A stretch of DNA of 64,000 nucleotides from PSRJ01 sp963825305. Its GTDB lineage: Bacteria > Acidobacteriota > Terriglobia > Bryobacterales > Bryobacteraceae. Position numbers and translations under genes: made by a program. The stretch covers positions 434,001-498,000 of the forward strand of contig CAWGTA010000013.1 of assembly GCA_963825305.1 (NCBI GenBank), in the 5' to 3' direction. Positions 38,274 through 47,650 of the stretch are shown in pieces. A model generated the notes under the pieces. It saw only the letters and a list, made by a program, of their open reading frames with translations, did no database searches and was not told the origin of the DNA. Positions within the stretch are counted from its first letter, which is position 1, and each line of letters begins with the position of its first letter.

Positions 38274-39674
38274 ATGCCACGCACTATTATTGAAAAGCTT
38301 TGGGATTCGCACGTCGTCGCGCAGCAGCCGGGTGCGCCCGCGCTGCTCTACATCGATCTGCACCTGGTTCATGAAGTCACCTCGCCGCAAGCGTTCCAAG
38401 GGCTGCGCGAGCGGAAACTCAAGGTCCGGCGGCCCGATCTGACGGTCGCCACCATGGACCATAGCATTCCCACCACGGACCGCTCGTTTCCCATCGTGGA
38501 TCCGATCGCCGCCAAGCAGGTGGCGCAACTGGCAACCAACTGCGCCGAGTTTGGCATCCGTCTCTACGGGATGGATAGCGACCGCCAGGGCATCGTGCAC
38601 GTGATCGGGCCTGAGCTGGGTTTGACGCAGCCGGGTATGACGGTGGTTTGCGGCGATAGCCACACGGCTACGCACGGCGCGTTCGGCGCGCTGGCATTCG
38701 GGATCGGCACCAGCGAAATCGAACACGTGCTGGCTACCCAGTGCCTGCTGCAGCGCCCCTCGAAGACTTTTGAAGTGCGGGTGCCGGGCACGCTGCGGCC
38801 GGGCGTCTCCGCCAAGGATATTATTCTGGCGCTGATCGCCAAGATCGGTATCGGCGGCGGCACGGAATCCGTGTTCGAATACACCGGCGCGGCCATACGG
38901 GCGCTCTCCGTGGAAGAGCGCATGACGGTCTGCAACATGTCCATTGAAGCCGGCGCACGCGCGGGCCTGGTGGCGCCGGACGATACCACGTTCCAATACC
39001 TCCAGGGGCGGCCCTACGCTCCTACGGGTGCCGCTTGGGACGCCGCGGTAGAGCGGTGGAGGCAGCTTCCCTCCGACGCGGGCGCAACCTACGATCGCAC
39101 CGTGACCATCGATGCCAACCGGCTCGAACCCATGATCACCTTCGGTACCAACCCGGGGATGGGGGTGGCGATCGGCGCTCCGGTGCCCGATCCGTCCCAA
39201 CTGTCTGACCCCGCCGAGCGCGACGCCCTGACAAAGGCACTCCTGTACATGGGGCTCGAAGGCGGCAAGCCGCTGTTAGGTCGCCCGGTGAACGTGGTGT
39301 TCATCGGAAGCTGCACCAACTCGCGCATCTCCGACCTGCGTACAGCCGCCGGCATGCTCAAAGGGCGAAAGGTGAATCCCAAGGTGCGCGTGCTGGTGGT
39401 GCCGGGCTCGCAGGAAGTGAAGCGCCTGGCGATCGCCGAGGGCCTGCCGGAAATTTTCCGCGCGGCCGGAGCCGAGTGGCGCGAGCCGGGTTGCTCCATG
39501 TGCATCGCCATGAATGGCGACTACGTACCCACGGGCGAGTACAGCGTCTCCACCAGCAATCGCAACTTCGAAGGCCGCCAGGGCAAGGGCGCGCGCACGT
39601 TTTTAGCAAGCCCGCTGACTGCCTGTGCCAGCGCCCTTACCGGCGTGGTGACCGACGTGAGAACTTTGCTATGA
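38274..39674 (+). CDS. leuC: 3-isopropylmalate dehydratase large subunit
   Basis: LeuC with LeuD isomerises 2- to 3-isopropylmalate through an aconitase-like 4Fe-4S cluster. The 466-residue subunit has TIIEKLWDSHVVAQQPGAPA, TVVCGDSHTATHGAFGALAF and IGTSEIEHVLATQCLLQRPS. The cluster cysteines lie in NVVFIGSCTNSRISDLRTAA and in REPGCSMCIAMNGDYVPTGE. Its stop overlaps the leuD start by ATGA, as expected for an equimolar complex. Confidence 0.96.
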   Translation: MPRTIIEKLWDSHVVAQQPGAPALLYIDLHLVHEVTSPQAFQGLRERKLKVRRPDLTVATMDHSIPTTDRSFPIVDPIAAKQVAQLATNCAEFGIRLYGMDSDRQGIVHVIGPELGLTQPGMTVVCGDSHTATHGAFGALAFGIGTSEIEHVLATQCLLQRPSKTFEVRVPGTLRPGVSAKDIILALIAKIGIGGGTESVFEYTGAAIRALSVEERMTVCNMSIEAGARAGLVAPDDTTFQYLQGRPYAPTGAAWDAAVERWRQLPSDAGATYDRTVTIDANRLEPMITFGTNPGMGVAIGAPVPDPSQLSDPAERDALTKALLYMGLEGGKPLLGRPVNVVFIGSCTNSRISDLRTAAGMLKGRKVNPKVRVLVVPGSQEVKRLAIAEGLPEIFRAAGAEWREPGCSMCIAMNGDYVPTGEYSVSTSNRNFEGRQGKGARTFLASPLTACASALTGVVTDVRTLL

Positions 39675-40276
39675 CATTTCAAAACCTGGAAAGCCACATG
39701 GTGCCGATGTCCAATCGCAACATCGATACCGATCAAATCATTCCCGCGCGCTTCCTGAAGACCATCTCGAAGGAGGGGCTGGGTGACAATCTCTTCTGCG
39801 ACTGGCGCTACGACGCGCAGGGCAAACCCAAGCCGGAGTTCATTCTCAATCAGCCCATCGCTAAAGGAGCGCAAGTGCTGCTGGCCGGCGACAATTTCGG
39901 CTGTGGCAGCTCGCGCGAGCACGCCCCTTGGGCCCTGACACAGTTCGGGTTCCGGGCGGTGATCAGCACGTCCTTCGCGGACATCTTCAAAGCCAACTCG
40001 CTCAAGAACGGTTTGCTGCCGGTGGTGGTGCCGCCCGACGTGCACGCCGAACTGTTCGATGAGGTGGCCAGGAACCCGCATGCGCAGGTCAAGATTGATT
40101 TGCCCAATGAGACCTTGACTACGCCCAACGGCCGCAAGGTTTCGTTTCCGGTGGACAGCTTCTCCAAGCACTGCCTGCTGGAAGGCGTCGATGAGATCGG
40201 TTACACCCTGCAGCGCGAGCCCGAGATCGCGGCATTCGAAGCGCGCCGCGTAGGTTCCATCAACACCCTGGCGTAA
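39671..40276 (+). CDS. leuD: 3-isopropylmalate dehydratase small subunit
   Basis: The 201-residue subunit has the swivelling-domain signatures NIDTDQIIPARFLKTISKEG, LAGDNFGCGSSREHAPWALT and FADIFKANSLKNGLLPVVVP, and completes the LeuCD enzyme. The start overlaps leuC. A composite repeat begins 3 bases after its stop and probably ends the operon. Confidence 0.95.
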   Translation: MTFQNLESHMVPMSNRNIDTDQIIPARFLKTISKEGLGDNLFCDWRYDAQGKPKPEFILNQPIAKGAQVLLAGDNFGCGSSREHAPWALTQFGFRAVISTSFADIFKANSLKNGLLPVVVPPDVHAELFDEVARNPHAQVKIDLPNETLTTPNGRKVSFPVDSFSKHCLLEGVDEIGYTLQREPEIAAFEARRVGSINTLA

Positions 40277-40278
40277 CC

Positions 40279-40367
40279 GTGGGGCCGGCCATTCGTGGCC
40301 GCAGCCGGCCTTCCGGCCGGCTGTACCCGCTGGAAAGCGGGTCCGCAGCCTGAAAAGGCTGCCCCAC
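40279..40367. repeat. GTGGGGCC...GGCTGCCCCAC composite hairpin after leuD
   Basis: Several nested hairpins are present: GGCCATTCGTGGCC, GCCGGCCTTCCGGCCGGC, CCCGCTGGAAAGCGGG and GCAGCCTGAAAAGGCTGC. The terminal GTGGGG/CCCCAC ends are shared with the element at 38169. It may serve as terminator or mRNA stabiliser for the leu operon. Confidence 0.8.
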
Positions 40368-40377
40368 AACTTCTCCT

Positions 40378-41004
40378 ATGGAAGAACTCCTTTTTATTCT
40401 GTTACCGCCCAGGCTCGCGCCTATCCTGGAGCGAACCGCCGCAGTCGGGTTCGGGATGGCGTCGGAGTTGCGAACCGGCGCGCTGTTGCGGGTGTTGGCC
40501 GCGTCCAAACCGGCCGGCCGCCTGCTTGAGCTAGGCACGGGAACCGGGATCGCCACCTGCTGGCTGCTCGACGGCATGGACCCCGCTTCCAAACTAGTCA
40601 GCGTGGACACAGACGCGAGCGTGCACGCTATCGCGCGAGAAGCGTTCGAAGACGATGCGCGGCTTACAGTGGTGACTGAGGACGCCATCGCGTTTCTCCG
40701 CCGCCAGGAGAGCTCCAGCTTCGACCTGGTTTTCGCCGATGCGCTCCGCGGCAAATACGAAGGGTTGAGCGAGGCGCTGAGGGTTGTGAAGCCCGGCGGC
40801 TTCTACATCATCGATGACATGCTTTCCCAGCCGAATTGGCCCGACGGGCATGCCGCCAAGGTGCCAGGGCTGATCGCCGAGTTGGCCGCACGCCCGGATT
40901 TCCGCATAGTCCCCCTGTCTTGGGCCAGCGGGATCGTCATCGCGGTGAAGACCTACGGGCTAGTTGAAAAATCCGCCGGCGACAAGATCGCCAGCGCTAC
41001 GTAA
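40378..41004 (+). CDS. O-methyltransferase-like SAM-dependent methyltransferase with repeat-derived tail
   Basis: The 208-residue enzyme has GRLLELGTGTGIATCWLLDG (motif I), KLVSVDTDASVHAIAREAFE, FDLVFADALRGKYEGLSEAL and VVKPGGFYIIDDMLSQPNWP. The pattern is that of class I O-methyltransferases; the substrate is unknown. The last residues GDKIASAT and the TAA stop are encoded by a CCGGCG-type repeat, so the ancestral C terminus was probably a little different. Not obviously linked to leucine synthesis. Confidence 0.8.
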   Translation: MEELLFILLPPRLAPILERTAAVGFGMASELRTGALLRVLAASKPAGRLLELGTGTGIATCWLLDGMDPASKLVSVDTDASVHAIAREAFEDDARLTVVTEDAIAFLRRQESSSFDLVFADALRGKYEGLSEALRVVKPGGFYIIDDMLSQPNWPDGHAAKVPGLIAELAARPDFRIVPLSWASGIVIAVKTYGLVEKSAGDKIASAT

Positions 41005-41030
41005 CGCCGGCGGTCTCTTTGCCGCCGGTG
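40974..41030. repeat. CCGGCG-type repeat, double copy, containing a stop codon
   Basis: Two adjacent hairpins (GGCGACAAGATCGCC with flanks, then CCGGCGGTCTCTTTGCCGCCGG) joined by AGCGCTACGTAACG. Nearly the same block occurs at 63333-63387. The TAA within GTAACG ends the methyltransferase gene. Confidence 0.8.
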
Positions 41031-41040
41031 ATGGGCCGTT

Positions 41041-41976
41041 TTACTCCGCCGGGGCGTAATAACCCGCCCGCCAGTAGGCGTGCATCGGCGGGGCCTCCGG
41101 CGGCGGCACCAGTTTCACCTGCAAGCGGTGATAGCGGCCATCGCGCTGCGTGGTCATCGGCGAAAAAGCCAATACGTACCGGTTGCGAAGCTCGATCCCG
41201 ATTTTGGCCGCGATGTCCGGCAACTCCGCCAGATTGTCCGCCGCGAAATGACGGCCGCCGCTAATCTCCGCCAGGTCCGCCAGCAACGTCGGGCCGTAGA
41301 CTTCCTCAGGCATCATGACTCGCGAACCAAAGGTTTCGTAAATCCCGATGCCATAGATCTGCACGTCGCTCTCGCGCACCATGTTTTTGATATCCGCCGC
41401 GCGATACCGGCTGCAGTTGTCGCCGCCATCGGAAATCACCAGCAGCGCCTTGCGCGTCTTTTTGGATTTCTTCAGCTCATCGAGGGCCAGGTAGATGGCA
41501 TCCAGCAGCGCGGTGCGGCCTTTCGGGGCGGCGAAGATGAGCTGGTTCTGAATTTCATGCGGGTCGCTGGTCAGCGGGACCGTTACCTTAGGCCGATCGT
41601 TGAATTCCACCAGGAAGAACTCATCGGCGGGGTTCGCCGCCTCGAAAAATGCATCCGCCGCCAGACGCGAACGGCGCAGTTTCTTATCCATGCTGGCGCT
41701 GGTATCGAACACCAGGCCAATAGCGAGCGGCTCATCGTCGGCCCAGAAGCTGGCGACGGTCTGTTCCACCTTATCGTCGAAGATTCGAAAGTGTTCTTTG
41801 GCCAGGCCGGTCAGCGCGCGATTGAACCGGTCGCACACCGTGACAGGCACCAGGACCAGGTTTTTATCAATGCGGATAGTCGCTTGTGGTACGGCCGGTT
41901 TCAGGGGCGCTTGCGCCAAAACGAGATTCGTCCCGAACAGGCTGACCAACAGCGACAGTAGGCCATGTAGACGCAT
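41041..41976 (-). CDS. Secreted VWFA-domain protein (acidobacterial VWFA-related type)
   Basis: The 311-residue protein has a signal peptide (LLSLLVSLFGTNLVLAQAPL), then a beta-rich segment with VPVTVCDRFNRALTGLAKEH and FRIFDDKVEQTVASFWADDE. A von Willebrand A domain follows with the MIDAS motif LVFDTSASMDKKLRRSR and LLVISDGGDNCSRY, ending VLAFSPMTTQRDGRYHRLQV. This arrangement is frequent and multi-copy in acidobacteria. Exported; probably binds protein or metal ligands. Divergent from the FHA-cyclase gene. Confidence 0.88.
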   Translation of the reverse strand: MRLHGLLSLLVSLFGTNLVLAQAPLKPAVPQATIRIDKNLVLVPVTVCDRFNRALTGLAKEHFRIFDDKVEQTVASFWADDEPLAIGLVFDTSASMDKKLRRSRLAADAFFEAANPADEFFLVEFNDRPKVTVPLTSDPHEIQNQLIFAAPKGRTALLDAIYLALDELKKSKKTRKALLVISDGGDNCSRYRAADIKNMVRESDVQIYGIGIYETFGSRVMMPEEVYGPTLLADLAEISGGRHFAADNLAELPDIAAKIGIELRNRYVLAFSPMTTQRDGRYHRLQVKLVPPPEAPPMHAYWRAGYYAPAE

Positions 41977-42116
41977 CCCGTATGTCCCCAGAAGATTCTA
42001 CGGAGAACATTCCGGCACCGCCATAGCCCTACCCGGGCCAGCGGTTCTAGGACGGATCAAGGACTACAAACTGTTCCAGATCGCCCGGAGTTCCGTTAAA
42101 ATATGCCGTCTCGCGG

Positions 42117-43097
42117 ATGGGCTTTGCTAGATTGAGAGATTACGTGGAAGGCTTAGTCTTACAGGCGTACCTGGTCTTGACCGGAAGTGACCGCCGGTTT
42201 CCCCTGGTCGCAGGCCAAACGTGGGCGGTTGGTAGAGGCGATGGTTGCACGGTCTTGTTAGACAGCGCTTCAGTCTCGCGCTTGCACGCTCTCATCCAGC
42301 GGCGCAACGCCGGCGATTATTTCCTGGTCGATCTGGGAAGCCGGAATGGCTCGTTCGTTAATGGACGCCGCGTGAGTGTGCCCCGGCGCTTGCAGGATGC
42401 GGACCGGCTGTTGTTTGCCGAGCAGGAGCTGATCTTCCACAATCCTCTGGAAATCGGACCGGAGCCGGGAGCGCTCGCTGCCACCACGCGCAATACACCT
42501 ACGGCGGCTCTGAACGCCCAAAGCCTGACGACCATAGTTGTGGTGGACATTCGGGATTTCACGCCGCTGGCGCGCAAGCTTTCCGAAGCGCTGCTGTCGC
42601 AAACCATCGGCACCTGGTTTTTGCGTGTGGGGCAGGTCGCGGAGCAGAGCGGCAGTTGGGCCCAGCAATACATTGGGGACGCCATGATGGCGGTGTGGGT
42701 TCACGACAACGCCGCGAAAATCCCTTCCGACCTGGCGCGGGCGCTGCGCGCAGTCTGCGAAATCGACCGCACCACAGCTGAGATCAGCCGCAATCTTTCG
42801 CTCCCTTCCGCTCTACGGATCGGTGTGGGCATCAGCACAGGGCCAGCGATTTTGGGAGGGACCGACTATACGGCCCTGGGTGACACAGTGAACGCGGCCT
42901 TCCGGCTGGAGGCGGCCACCAAGACTATCGGCCTTAGCGTGGCGCTGGGCGAGGGTGCGTTCCGGGCCTTGGAAGTGCCGGGTGTGCTCCCCTTCCAGCG
43001 CCGCCTGGTGCAGCTCAAAGGTTACGAAGGTTCCAGCACGGCTTGGGCGATTTCGTTTGAAGAGCTCCAGGGATTCCTGGCCGGCCGGGGCCAGTAG
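42117..43097 (+). CDS. FHA domain-class III nucleotidyl cyclase fusion
   Basis: Residues about 15-115 form a forkhead-associated domain that binds phosphothreonine (WAVGRGDGCTVLLDSASVSR, LHALIQ, VDLGSRNGSFVNGRRVSV). Residues about 135-310 form a class III adenylate/guanylate cyclase domain. Metal Asp positions lie in IVVVDIRDFTPLARKLSEAL and QYIGDAMMAVWVHDN, with ALGDTVNAAFRLEAATK near the end. It thus probably makes a cyclic nucleotide in response to a phosphorylated partner. There is no membrane segment. GTG at 42144 is an alternative start. Confidence 0.87.
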   Translation: MGFARLRDYVEGLVLQAYLVLTGSDRRFPLVAGQTWAVGRGDGCTVLLDSASVSRLHALIQRRNAGDYFLVDLGSRNGSFVNGRRVSVPRRLQDADRLLFAEQELIFHNPLEIGPEPGALAATTRNTPTAALNAQSLTTIVVVDIRDFTPLARKLSEALLSQTIGTWFLRVGQVAEQSGSWAQQYIGDAMMAVWVHDNAAKIPSDLARALRAVCEIDRTTAEISRNLSLPSALRIGVGISTGPAILGGTDYTALGDTVNAAFRLEAATKTIGLSVALGEGAFRALEVPGVLPFQRRLVQLKGYEGSSTAWAISFEELQGFLAGRGQ

Positions 43098-43118
43098 CCG
43101 CGAGATTACACTAAAGCT

Positions 43119-44945
43119 ATGCGTAAGCAACCGGCCCTCGTATTGACGGAGCTTGTGCTGTTGCTCGGCGCGGCCGCCAGCCGGCTGTCGGCTCAGCAGC
43201 CCTGCCAGAACACCCCGGCCTATACGACTTGCGATATCCCGTTCGAGCTCACCGGCCAGGATGTCGCGGCTCATCCGAACCCGTACCTCAACGTGGAGTT
43301 GAAGGCGGAATTCCGGTCGCCGCACCACCGTACGTTTCTGTCGACGGCATTCTGGGATGGCGGCCAGAAAATGGTGATCCGCTTCGCTCCCACCGAGCCC
43401 GGAGATTGGGACTACCGCGTCTCGAGCAACATCGCCTCCTGGGAGGGCAAGACGGGCGCATTTACCGCGGCGGCTTCCGAAGCCCCCGGTTTCGTGCGCG
43501 CGGCCAACGTGCATCACTGGGCTTACACCGAGCGCAACCTGCCGCATCTTTGGATGGGCGCCACGGAGATGCGTTTTGCTTCGTTGGACGACGCCCAATT
43601 CCGCGCGGTGGCCGATGCCCGCGCCGCCCAGAAGTTCAACCATCTGCGCGGGCTGCTGCTGGGAGAAGGGCCGGAATCCGGGTTTACCGCTCCGAACCAG
43701 CCGGATTTCGCGCGCTTCCGCCGCGTGGATGAGCGGCTGCGCTACCTGAACCAGAAGGGCATCGTCGTCGACTTGATCCTGGCCGACGGGCCCGAACAGA
43801 TCGCCAAGGGCTTCCCCGGATGGGAGGAGCGGCGCCGCCTGGTGCGTTATCTGGTGGCCCGCTACGGGCCGTTCAATGTGACCTGGCAGGTGCTGGGGCA
43901 CTTCGAGGATTTCCCTGACGGCCGCGCCCTGGTGAAGGAAATGGGCGCGGTCCTCAAGGAAACCGACCCGTTCCAACATCCCCGCACCAGCGGCGCGCGC
44001 GTAACTTCCGCCCCATTACTCGAAGACCAGTGGATGGATTTTGCGGCTTATGGAACCGGAGACGACAACGTCGGCGCCATCGAGCACCAGCTCTACGCCG
44101 TGCCGTTCGTCAACCTGAACTTCGGCCGCGAAGATAGCGGGGCGGGGAAGTCCGGCCCCGACGATGTGGACGCGGCGGCTTTTCGCCGCAAGCTGTGGAA
44201 CGCCACCATGGACGGGCAGTATGTCACCTACGCCAACACCGGCTCCGGCGCGCAGTATGCCAATTCTCCCGGAGCCAAGCAGATGACCGTGTGGTGGGAC
44301 TTTTTCTCCGATACGCGCCACTGGGAGCTGGAGCCGTACTTCGATGTGGATGGCGGGCGCGCCCTGACGCTGGAAGGCGTCGAGTACGTGGTGTATGTGG
44401 AGAAGCCCGGCCCTCTGGAACTGCTGGTGGAGAAGCATAGCTACGACATCCTGTGGGTCAACCCGGCCGACGGCGCGGTAACCCGTCAAAAATTTAAGGG
44501 CGATCACTTTACCGGCGAACCGCCCGACAAGTCTCATGATTGGGTATTGCACGTGGTGCGGGAAGGCCGCGTGGAGAGCATGAACAAGTCTTACTACTTT
44601 GAATCGCGCCGCATCGTGCTGCAGGAGATCGAGCAGAATTCGGCCAAGACGCCCTTCGAGATCGAGCAGCCCGCGGGCGACGTGGCGGCCGGCAAACCTG
44701 TGGCTTACTCCGCGAAGATCACCCGCGAGACGCGCGCCACCCGATCTGTGATGTGGTTATGGACTGGAGAAGCGGCGGCCGATGGCCAGGGGTATCGCGT
44801 GCTCGCCACCAGCCAGAAGGGAACGCTGACAGTTCCGCCTGGGCTCGCCAAGAATTTCCCGGCGGTAATGAACATGCGGCTCTATGCGATGAATGCCAAC
44901 GGAAAGGTGTACGCGCTCGATCGGGCGCTGCAACTCAACCGGTGA
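43119..44945 (+). CDS. Secreted DUF5060/DUF4038-like glycoside-hydrolase-type protein
   Basis: The 608-residue exported protein has a signal peptide ending near LSAQQ. An N-terminal beta-sandwich of DUF5060 type follows (FRSPHHRTFLSTAFWDGGQK, EPGDWDYRVSSNIASWEGKT). A TIM-barrel-like DUF4038/apiosidase-type region comes next (MGATEMRFASLDDAQFRAVA, LNQKGIVVDLILADGPEQIA, GPFNVTWQVLGHFEDFPDGR). The C-terminal half is beta-rich. Related proteins act on plant cell-wall side chains; the substrate here is unknown. It starts 21 bases after the cyclase gene on the same strand. Confidence 0.75.
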   Translation: MRKQPALVLTELVLLLGAAASRLSAQQPCQNTPAYTTCDIPFELTGQDVAAHPNPYLNVELKAEFRSPHHRTFLSTAFWDGGQKMVIRFAPTEPGDWDYRVSSNIASWEGKTGAFTAAASEAPGFVRAANVHHWAYTERNLPHLWMGATEMRFASLDDAQFRAVADARAAQKFNHLRGLLLGEGPESGFTAPNQPDFARFRRVDERLRYLNQKGIVVDLILADGPEQIAKGFPGWEERRRLVRYLVARYGPFNVTWQVLGHFEDFPDGRALVKEMGAVLKETDPFQHPRTSGARVTSAPLLEDQWMDFAAYGTGDDNVGAIEHQLYAVPFVNLNFGREDSGAGKSGPDDVDAAAFRRKLWNATMDGQYVTYANTGSGAQYANSPGAKQMTVWWDFFSDTRHWELEPYFDVDGGRALTLEGVEYVVYVEKPGPLELLVEKHSYDILWVNPADGAVTRQKFKGDHFTGEPPDKSHDWVLHVVREGRVESMNKSYYFESRRIVLQEIEQNSAKTPFEIEQPAGDVAAGKPVAYSAKITRETRATRSVMWLWTGEAAADGQGYRVLATSQKGTLTVPPGLAKNFPAVMNMRLYAMNANGKVYALDRALQLNR

Positions 44946-45363
44946 CTTAATGGTGCGGATCGCCCTCAACTGTAGCCTTGAAGAATTGGAAATGATTGAT
45001 CCGTAAGGAGCAAGGGCTCTCGGCTCCCTCATGTCTAGCGGCGGAGAGCCTGCGCTGCATCCAAAGCGCGCGCACACCGCAATCTCACGGCTTAATTGGA
45101 AAAGTGGTTCCATCTCCGGCCCGTGTGGAAAGCCAACTCCGAATAGCATCAAGAGGGAGCGATTAGAATGCGGCTACTTTCCGGCAACCGCCCCAGTACC
45201 ACGCGTCGTTTTTCGTTACGAGCATACCGACGCCATCCGGGAGACCAAATGGAAAGCCGGCTGATATGATCGTTGTTCCACCGGGGGCGAGTGCGCCGCC
45301 ATTCCGCCCGATGACTGCCGTGCCTTCCGCAGTTAAGAACACTCTCCGATTAGGTTAACGGCA
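44946..45363. other. 418-base stretch without a recognisable gene
   Basis: A plus-strand open frame at 45031-45264 and a minus-strand one at 44757-45152 look like chance frames; neither shows a known motif or good ribosome-binding site. The upstream edge of the glycosyltransferase gene presumably holds its promoter. Nothing else seen. Confidence 0.5.
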
Positions 45364-47382
45364 ATGACCAAACCTCACGGAATCGCGCGCCGCATCCTGA
45401 TCGTATGCGGGGTAGGCTGTTTTCTGGCTCTCTTCATTTTCCAGTACTCTCGGGTGGCGGATGCCAATTCGCTCACCTGGGACGAGTGCAACCACATGTA
45501 TGCCGGATACATGTCATGGATGCACAAAGATTTTGGATTGAACCCGGAGCATCCGCCGCTGGTCAAGCTTCTGGCCACCGTGCCGCTGCTTGCCATGCCG
45601 CTCAAAATGCCCGCGCTGCTGGACCGCCGCTATGAAATGGAGGCATTCCTCGGAGGAAAGGATTTTCTCTTCCGCAACGACGCCAATACCATGACGTTCC
45701 GCGCCCGCATGGCCGCTTCCCTAATTACGCTGGTGCTGGTGGTCTTCGTCTTCCTGGCGGCTCGGGAGTTCTTTGGCACCGGCGCGGGATTTCTGGCACT
45801 CGGACTGATCGCCTTCGACCCGACCCTGCTCGCCCATGGCGCCGTGGTCACCACCGATTCCGCGCAATCGTGCTTCCTGCTCGTGTCGGTCTACGCGTTC
45901 TACCGGTACGCAAAGGCACCGTCGGCGTGGCGGCTCGCGGCGGTCGGGGTCGCCGCCGGATTAGCACTGGCGTCGAAGCACAGCACGATTCTGCTCCTCC
46001 CCATTCTGGTGGCGCTGGCGGTGATCGAGGTCGTTCGCCGCCCGAAGCCAGTGCATGGTGAGCCACAACTGCCCCTCGGGAAGCGCATTCTGCGCGCGGC
46101 GGCGGCGCTGGTCGCAATCGGCGTGATGGCTGCCGGCGTCTTGTGGGCGTTTTACGGGTTTCGCTACGCCGCTCGCGGGGAAGGCCGAAAGCTGACGCCG
46201 TCGCTCGAGACGAACCTGCGGAGCGTCCCGAGCCAGACCCAAGCTGCCGTACTCGCGGAGGCTGCCAAACTGCGCCTGCTCCCCGAGTCCTACCTTTTCG
46301 GACTGGGCGACGTCCTCGCCAAGTCTAAGGGATATCACAGCTACCTGTTCGGCAAGGCGTATCCTACTGGCCTCTGGTATTACTTCCCCGTAGGTATGGT
46401 CATTAAATCGTCGCTCACGTTCTTGCTTCTTCTCGCCGCCACGGCTTGGGCGATTGCCGCGCGCCGCTTCCGCAAATGGCGGGAGATTCTCTACCTGACG
46501 ATTCCGCCGGCGATCTACATGGCGGTTTCCATCGCGGGCGGAATGAACATCGGGATCCGGCACATGCTTCCCGTCTACGTTTTCCTTTTCGTGCTGATTG
46601 CCGGCGCGGTGTCGCAAATGGCCCAAAGCAATCGCAAGTGGTTGTACGCGGCGATCGTGCTATTCGTCTTCCAGGCGGCGTCCGTTAGCCGCGCGTATCC
46701 GGCCTATGTCTCCTATGCCAACGAGGCCGTGGGAGGCCCGATGAAAGTACACGAATACATGACTGATTCCAGCGCCGACTGGGCCCAGCAGCTGAAATCG
46801 GTCAAGCGCTACCTCGACGCCCGCGCAGTGAAATCCTGCTGGTTCCTCTACTTCGGCGAGGGCGTGATCGACTACCGCTATTACGGCATTCCTTGCAGGC
46901 CGCTGCCCACGGCCGACTCCTTGTGGATTCACGAGCCCGCCGACGCTCCTCCCGCCGTGGACGGCCCGCTGCTGATCAGCGCCGGTGTTCTTTCCGGCTT
47001 CGAGTTCGGTCCCGGCCCATTGAACCCTTACGAGCAATTCCGGACCATGCGCCCGGTTGCGGCTATCGATTACGGCGTCTTCGTCTACGAAGGCCATTTC
47101 GAAATCCCCCTGGCCGCCGCGCTGAGTCACGCCCAGAAAGCGAACGACCTTCTGGAGCAAGGTAAGCCCCCCGAGGCTCTCGCCGAAGCCCACCGGGCTC
47201 TGGCCTTCGCGCCCGATTCCGTTAGCGTCAACGCTACTGTGGCCCGCGTTCTGGACGCAGCCGGCCAGCGCGCCCGCGCCCGGCCATATTATGAGAAAGC
47301 CCTTGGGCTCGCCAAGACCGTGGAACCCGAGTTTCAGCACGAGTGGATCTCACTGCTGGAGAACCGTTTGAGGGAAGAGTAG
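45364..47382 (+). CDS. Membrane glycosyltransferase, GT39/ArnT-like, with C-terminal TPR region
   Basis: The 672-residue protein has about ten helices. The acidic motif SLTWDECNHMYAG after helix 1 is the catalytic DE-type loop of GT-C enzymes, and LNPEHPPLVKLLATVPLLAM is characteristic of GT39/83. FDPTLLAHGAVVTTDSAQSC and GGMNIGIRHMLPVYVFLFVL follow. The last 90 residues form TPR-like helices (LLEQGKPPEALAEAHRALAF, ARARPYYEKALGLAKTV). It likely transfers a sugar from a polyprenyl carrier to protein or lipid outside the membrane. Confidence 0.85.
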   Translation: MTKPHGIARRILIVCGVGCFLALFIFQYSRVADANSLTWDECNHMYAGYMSWMHKDFGLNPEHPPLVKLLATVPLLAMPLKMPALLDRRYEMEAFLGGKDFLFRNDANTMTFRARMAASLITLVLVVFVFLAAREFFGTGAGFLALGLIAFDPTLLAHGAVVTTDSAQSCFLLVSVYAFYRYAKAPSAWRLAAVGVAAGLALASKHSTILLLPILVALAVIEVVRRPKPVHGEPQLPLGKRILRAAAALVAIGVMAAGVLWAFYGFRYAARGEGRKLTPSLETNLRSVPSQTQAAVLAEAAKLRLLPESYLFGLGDVLAKSKGYHSYLFGKAYPTGLWYYFPVGMVIKSSLTFLLLLAATAWAIAARRFRKWREILYLTIPPAIYMAVSIAGGMNIGIRHMLPVYVFLFVLIAGAVSQMAQSNRKWLYAAIVLFVFQAASVSRAYPAYVSYANEAVGGPMKVHEYMTDSSADWAQQLKSVKRYLDARAVKSCWFLYFGEGVIDYRYYGIPCRPLPTADSLWIHEPADAPPAVDGPLLISAGVLSGFEFGPGPLNPYEQFRTMRPVAAIDYGVFVYEGHFEIPLAAALSHAQKANDLLEQGKPPEALAEAHRALAFAPDSVSVNATVARVLDAAGQRARARPYYEKALGLAKTVEPEFQHEWISLLENRLREE

Positions 47383-47650
47383 GCAATTGCGATTATAGGG
47401 ATTGACTCTCCTTGGGGTAGGAACGAAAGCGCGGAGCCCGCGATCTTGGAGCGGATGTCGGCCACTCGTACCTGTCGCCCAACGGCGTTCCGACGACGCG
47501 TCGTCGGATCAGTACCCGAAAGTCGTCCAGCGTCCGGCAAGCGCACTGGAGACTACCACTTGGCCGCATAACGCTAGGACCCGTTGAAGTGGAAGAAAGG
47601 AACGTAAAGTCCGGACCGAGCTGGGCAGGTGAGGGCTTAAGCTAAGGCTT
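47383..47650. other. 268-base stretch without a recognisable gene
   Basis: No gene recognised. The block contains the palindrome CCGACGACGCGTCGTCGG and ends in a purine-rich leader to tsaB. Short frames on both strands have no support. Confidence 0.5.

Noticed and set aside
45031..45264. A 77-residue plus-strand frame in the gap before the GT39 gene
   Set aside because: It has no ribosome-binding site, no recognisable motif, and composition like a chance frame; the opposite strand is also open over part of it.
47560..47650. Sequence resembling the AAAGTCCGGAC motif of RNase P RNA upstream of tsaB
   Set aside because: Only about ten bases match. The required flanking helices and the second conserved regions are not present, and the block is far too short for RNase P RNA.
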